A stretch of DNA of 9,194 nt from Oscillospiraceae bacterium (GTDB lineage: Bacteria; Bacillota_A; Clostridia; Oscillospirales; Ruminococcaceae), in NCBI GenBank assembly GCA_017414145.1, contig JAFPQL010000282.1, positions 1 to 9,194 of the forward strand. The letters are read 5' to 3'. Positions 6,257 through 9,194 of this stretch are shown here, piece after piece. How positions within the stretch are numbered: the stretch's first letter is position 1; each line of letters opens with the position of its first letter. Position numbers and translations under genes: made by a program. Below the pieces are notes generated by a model. It saw nothing but the letters and a program-made list of their open reading frames with translations, made no database searches and was not told the DNA's origin.

Positions 6257-6913
6257 TCACAGCTCCTCCTCATACGGATCCCGCATTGCAGCCCAGCAGC
6301 GGTATGCGGCATAGCCCATGCCCGCAGTCAGCAGAACGCCGAATCCGACCATGATCGGCAAACTGAAGCTGAATATCCCGTTCACGGCATTGCCGAGCGC
6401 GTGCAGCAGAATTGCCGCCGGCAGCATGACCTTTGACCGCCCCGTGCGGATGCCGTAAAAGATCAGGACCGTCAGCGCAATCGTATCCGCAGCACCGAAC
6501 AGTGCAAAAAACAGATTTACGGGGAAAATGTCCGGCGCGGCGTTTCCGGTGCCGATCAGCCCGATGCAGCTGACGCCGGCGCCGATCTCCTCCCAGATGC
6601 TGTGTCCGATGCCGTAGGTGACGGCGTTCTTCCGGCTGTCATAGGATTCGAGCGCATAGCGGAGTGCCAGATACTTTCCGCCCTCCTCAAAGATGCCGAA
6701 CAGCAGCCCTGTCTGCAAATGAAACAGCACAAAATCATCCTGCGAAAAACCGGAACGGATGCCGCCCGCAACGACAAACACCGGAACGGTGACCAGAAAG
6801 GCGACCAGCGCCGGATACAGCAGCGCGCCGGTTCTTCTGCGCCAGATCAAAAGCAGCAGGAACGGAAACAGCAGCCTTGTCATTCCGGCCAGCAGACAGC
6901 TTACATCACTCAT
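6257..6913 (-). CDS. YhfC-family intramembrane protease-like protein
   Basis: The 218-residue protein is hydrophobic throughout, with helices at about 8-23, 30-50, 64-76, 111-122, 132-155, 163-180 and 185-206. It shows the pattern of YhfC-type glutamic/metal intramembrane proteases, distant relatives of the CPBP/Abi family: FEEGGKY (75-81), YGIGHSIWEE (100-109) and LLHALGN (169-175), giving Glu76-Glu77, His104, Glu108-Glu109, His171 and Asn175 as candidate active-site residues. The first motif has Lys80 where the CPBP motif EExxxR or its variants usually carry Arg. ATG 6913 has GGAGGA 4 bases upstream. The gene follows the DUF512 gene by 33 bases and is probably cotranscribed with it. GC content near 60% (6421-6480) matches the host genes, unlike the next gene downstream. 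Substrate unknown; family assignment is by motif only. Confidence 0.75.
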   Translation of the reverse strand: MSDVSCLLAGMTRLLFPFLLLLIWRRRTGALLYPALVAFLVTVPVFVVAGGIRSGFSQDDFVLFHLQTGLLFGIFEEGGKYLALRYALESYDSRKNAVTYGIGHSIWEEIGAGVSCIGLIGTGNAAPDIFPVNLFFALFGAADTIALTVLIFYGIRTGRSKVMLPAAILLHALGNAVNGIFSFSLPIMVGFGVLLTAGMGYAAYRCWAAMRDPYEEEL

Positions 6914-6946
6914 ATTGTCCTCCGTGTCCCGTACAGCGTATCCCAG

Positions 6947-8251
6947 CTATTCGCCTTCCGCATAGCCCAGAACAGTGTCCAGCAGGACATAGCCGTCCAC
7001 CTTGGTCTTGATGACCCTTGTGCCGAGCGCGGCTTCCAGCTCCTCGCGGGAACGGTCGTCCAGAAAGACATCGTCGTGTCTCAGACAGGTTTCCGTCAGC
7101 AGGACAGCCTCGCCCAGATCGCGGCCGCTGAGCTGCGCATACAGATCCTGATAGGTCAGCAGGCCGGCAACGGTAATCGTGTGGCCGTAAAAATCGTTCA
7201 GCACGGGGATGACCTGACAGTGTACGGCCGGAAACTTCGCTTCGAGGTCGCGCATCATCTGTTCGAGGAACGGGGCGGCAGCGGTTCCGGTCGCAATCGT
7301 CAGAAACCGCGCATCTCCGTCATATTCAGCATCTTCCATCGCGTCGTAAAACTCATTCATCAGATAGCGGAGCATTCCGACGCCGTTTTCGTACTGCGGA
7401 TAGTCCTCGTAGGCGTCGTCGTCCGGCAGAGGCAGTCCTGCGAGCAGATACAGCTCATCGGAGGCATACACGATGCGGCTGCCGTTTGCCTGAAGACTCC
7501 AGCGCTGCACGGCCTCGATCTGTTCGACGGCGGCGCGGGCAGTCTCCTGCGTAAAAGCGGGAATCGGGCAGAGATGCTGCCGGAACTTCGTCATGCCGAA
7601 CGGAACGACCGCGATTGACTGCACCGCCGGCACCATTGAAAAGAGGTCCGCCAGTGTCCTGTGGAGATTGTCGCCGTCATTCCATGTCGGGCAGAGCACG
7701 ATCTGGCAGTTCATCGGCACGCCGGCCTCTCCCATCTGCCAGAGATATCTGAGCGATTCGCCCGCCTTTTTATTGCCGAGCATTTTGCAGCGGAGCTGCG
7801 GGTCGGTCGTCTGCACCGAGACATTGACCGCCATGTGCATTCTGATGATGCGCTCGACATCGTGATCGGTCAGGTTGGTCAGCGTAATATAACTCCCCTG
7901 CAAAAAGGAAAGACGCGCGTCATCGTCCTTGAAATAGATGGTATCGCGCATCCCCTTCGGGTTCTGGTCGATAAAGCAGAAGATGCAGTGATTGCCGCAG
8001 GTGCGCTTTTCGTCCATGAGCGCAGTGGCAAAGCCGAGTCCGGGGTCGTCATATTCGCGCTTTTTCAGGGTGAAGCTGCGCGCCTCCCCCTCCCGCATGA
8101 CCTCGACGGTCAGCACGCTGTCGGTAATGGCATAGCGGTAATCCAGCACATCGGCAATCACGGTTCCGTTAATGGAAATCAGACAGTCACCGGACAGAAT
8201 GCCGGCGCGCTCCGCGGGAGAACCGGCAGTGACTTCCGTTATTTCGATCAT
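6947..8251 (-). CDS. PDZ / radical-SAM-like / DUF512 protein
   Basis: The 434-residue protein has three parts. An N-terminal PDZ-like segment (about 1-65) contains ITEVTAGSPAERAGI and GDCLISING. A radical-SAM-like segment starts with Cys85, Cys89 and Cys92 in CGNHCIFC, the CxxxCxxC spacing of a 4Fe-4S cluster, and continues through SVQTTDPQLR (145-154). A DUF512 C-terminal domain includes NDFYGHTITVAGLLT (352-366). This matches a conserved clostridial and cyanobacterial family often annotated as DUF512 or a putative radical SAM enzyme; its reaction is not known. The start at ATG 8251 begins the PDZ domain; only a weak GGGGG site lies 7 bases upstream. In-frame extension to 8320 would begin inside the terminator of the preceding gene, so it is rejected. 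In Clostridia this gene commonly sits next to der; here two other genes lie between them. Confidence 0.88.
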   Translation of the reverse strand: MIEITEVTAGSPAERAGILSGDCLISINGTVIADVLDYRYAITDSVLTVEVMREGEARSFTLKKREYDDPGLGFATALMDEKRTCGNHCIFCFIDQNPKGMRDTIYFKDDDARLSFLQGSYITLTNLTDHDVERIIRMHMAVNVSVQTTDPQLRCKMLGNKKAGESLRYLWQMGEAGVPMNCQIVLCPTWNDGDNLHRTLADLFSMVPAVQSIAVVPFGMTKFRQHLCPIPAFTQETARAAVEQIEAVQRWSLQANGSRIVYASDELYLLAGLPLPDDDAYEDYPQYENGVGMLRYLMNEFYDAMEDAEYDGDARFLTIATGTAAAPFLEQMMRDLEAKFPAVHCQVIPVLNDFYGHTITVAGLLTYQDLYAQLSGRDLGEAVLLTETCLRHDDVFLDDRSREELEAALGTRVIKTKVDGYVLLDTVLGYAEGE

Positions 8252-8309
8252 AGTGCCGCCCCCGTTTCTGTCATGCCGGACGCCGCGGGATGCCCTTCGG
8301 CGCACAGCC

Positions 8310-8351
8310 ATACAATACAAAAAGGGAGAAGTCCAGCGTCCCTCTCCCTTT
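8310..8351 (-). terminator. Rho-independent terminator after rpmF
   Basis: On the minus strand AAAGGGAGA (8351-8343) pairs perfectly with TCTCCCTTT (8329-8321) around a 13-base loop and is followed by TTGTATTGTA. It lies 82 bases past the rpmF stop codon and separates the yceD-rpmF unit from the DUF512 gene, whose own promoter must then lie within about 60 bases; I could not identify one. Confidence 0.8.
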
Positions 8352-8433
8352 CCGCTTCATTCGATGCGAGTCCGTCTGTCTCCGGCATCTTTCGGAAGGG
8401 AACCTGTCCCCGCCGCAACGCCGCAGCAGATAC

Positions 8434-8619
8434 TCAGTCCTCAGAAATCTGAAGAACCGCAACGCCCTTGTAGAAGCCGCACTTCTTGCAGACCTTGTGC
8501 GGCGCTTTGAGCGCACCGCAGTTGGAGCAAGTGCTCATAGCCGGCATTGCCAGCTTACTGACAGCGGAGCGGCGGATATCGCGTCTCGCTTTCGAGGTTT
8601 TTCTCTTCGGTACAGCCAT
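8434..8619 (-). CDS. rpmF: 50S ribosomal protein L32, zinc-binding form
   Basis: L32 is a small protein of the large ribosomal subunit. The 61-residue product begins MAVPKRKTSKARRDIRRS, the typical basic N-terminus, and carries two Cys pairs, CSNC (31-34) and CKKC (44-47), that form a zinc ribbon; this is the Cys-containing rather than the Cys-free paralogue. Its start is preceded by a near-perfect ribosome binding site AAGGGAGGTG (8634-8625) 5 bases upstream. It follows the DUF177/YceD gene by 51 bases, the usual bacterial pairing, and is followed by a terminator. In many bacteria plsX comes next; here it does not. Confidence 0.98.
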   Translation of the reverse strand: MAVPKRKTSKARRDIRRSAVSKLAMPAMSTCSNCGALKAPHKVCKKCGFYKGVAVLQISED

Positions 8620-8670
8620 GTTGGCACCTCCCTTGTTGTGATTTGCGTGGATTGGAATATCGGTTCGGGG

Positions 8671-9180
8671 TCATGCTTGATCTTCGTACTGCACGGTGAC
8701 GGAACCGCAGCCGCAGCTGCATTCGCCGAGGTTCAGATCCTGTCCGCAGGACGGGCAAAGTCCTTTGCAGTCCGGTCTGCACAGAATTCTCGTCGGGAGT
8801 GACAGCCGCAGATCGGTCATCACAGCCTCCGCGAGATCCAGCATGGCATCCGGTGCCAGCAGATATTCGGCGTCCTGCCGGCGATCGGCAGTCTCTGTGA
8901 CAATGATATGTGAGAATTCCTCCTCACACGGCACTTCCACAGGGGAAAGGCAGCGGTCACAGGTCAACTCCGGCACCGCGGTGAGCGTATAGCGAAGCAT
9001 CAGCACTCCGGCACGGTTTTCAAGGATTCCCTCCGCTGCGGGCAGCTTTTTGCAGGCAAGCCCGAAGTCTGCGACAGTTTCGGCATCCAGTGTAACCGAG
9101 ATCCGGCGTGTTTCGTCCGGCCGCAGCAGAAGCTGCCGCACGGAAATCCGGTACGCCTGTTCCGGCGACGGAGTCTGCAT
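8671..9180 (-). CDS. DUF177 / YceD family protein
   Basis: The 169-residue product matches the YceD/YlbN (DUF177) family, linked to 23S rRNA accumulation and nearly always encoded directly before rpmF, as here. Visible features are an N-terminal segment AYRISVRQLLLRPDE (9-23), the central CDRCLSPVEVPCEEEF (74-89), and the C-terminal CRPDCKGLCPSCGQDLN (134-150) with Cys134, 138, 142 and 145. The extreme C-terminus adds CSCGCG (154-159), giving a Cys-rich tail that may bind metal. ATG 9180 is the only plausible start inside the window; a weak AGGTC lies about 9 bases upstream, and just 14 bases of upstream sequence are present, so the start and promoter cannot be judged fully. Confidence 0.92.
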   Translation of the reverse strand: MQTPSPEQAYRISVRQLLLRPDETRRISVTLDAETVADFGLACKKLPAAEGILENRAGVLMLRYTLTAVPELTCDRCLSPVEVPCEEEFSHIIVTETADRRQDAEYLLAPDAMLDLAEAVMTDLRLSLPTRILCRPDCKGLCPSCGQDLNLGECSCGCGSVTVQYEDQA

Positions 9181-9194
9181 GGAGAATGACCTGC

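Noticed and set aside
6234..6260. Hairpin-forming sequence (GTGAC/GTCAC with inner CCGC/GCGG) at the end of the YhfC gene
   Set aside because: It overlaps the stop codon and is not followed by a T run on the minus strand, so it does not qualify as a terminator.
6602..7618. Open frame of 338 codons on the plus strand across the YhfC and DUF512 genes
   Set aside because: It spans two well-supported minus-strand genes and their gap, with no ribosome binding site or protein motif.
8252..8320. N-terminal extension of the DUF512 protein to an ATG at 8320
   Set aside because: That ATG lies within the tail and stem of the rpmF terminator, and the added residues are basic and unlike the PDZ start of the family.

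Overview
The window looks like chromosomal DNA from an anaerobic, fibre-degrading Firmicute of the Ruminococcus type (Clostridia, Oscillospiraceae). The evidence is a dockerin-bearing secreted protein at the left edge, strong GGAGG-type ribosome binding sites, GC-rich coding DNA (about 60-67% in the stretches I counted by hand), and the clostridial gene order DUF512 radical-SAM protein / der / plsY / gpsA. The genus is an inference from these traits; there is no 16S or other marker to settle it.

Layout. Bases 1-565 (+) hold the C-terminal part of a transglutaminase-like protein ending in a two-repeat type I dockerin. It is followed by a strong hairpin terminator and a 150-base cluster of back-to-back palindromes (702-855). 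All other genes are on the minus strand, so the left edge is a convergent junction. Read in the direction of transcription, from right to left, they are: DUF177/YceD protein (9180-8671), ribosomal protein L32 (8619-8434), a terminator, a PDZ/radical-SAM/DUF512 protein (8251-6947), a YhfC-type intramembrane protease (6913-6257), a membrane-anchored GIY-YIG domain protein (6135-5377), the GTPase Der (5288-3951), acyltransferase PlsY (3882-3184), a terminator-like hairpin, glycerol-3-phosphate dehydrogenase GpsA (3110-2112), a terminator, and a voltage-gated type potassium channel with its own promoter (1866-889).

Function. Most of the window is housekeeping. YceD and L32 belong to ribosome and 23S rRNA metabolism, and Der matures the 50S subunit. 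GpsA makes sn-glycerol-3-phosphate and PlsY acylates it, so together they start membrane phospholipid synthesis. The accessory parts are the dockerin protein, the two genes sitting between the DUF512 gene and der (YhfC protease and GIY-YIG protein), and the potassium channel.

I see no CRISPR array, insertion sequence, phage gene, tRNA or rRNA, and nothing that amounts to a demonstrably new system. The points most worth a second look are the AT-rich membrane-tethered GIY-YIG gene inside a GC-rich conserved cluster, a GpsA whose nucleotide-binding glycine loop is one residue short, a six-helix potassium channel carrying only a TrkA_C-like tail, and the palindrome cluster.
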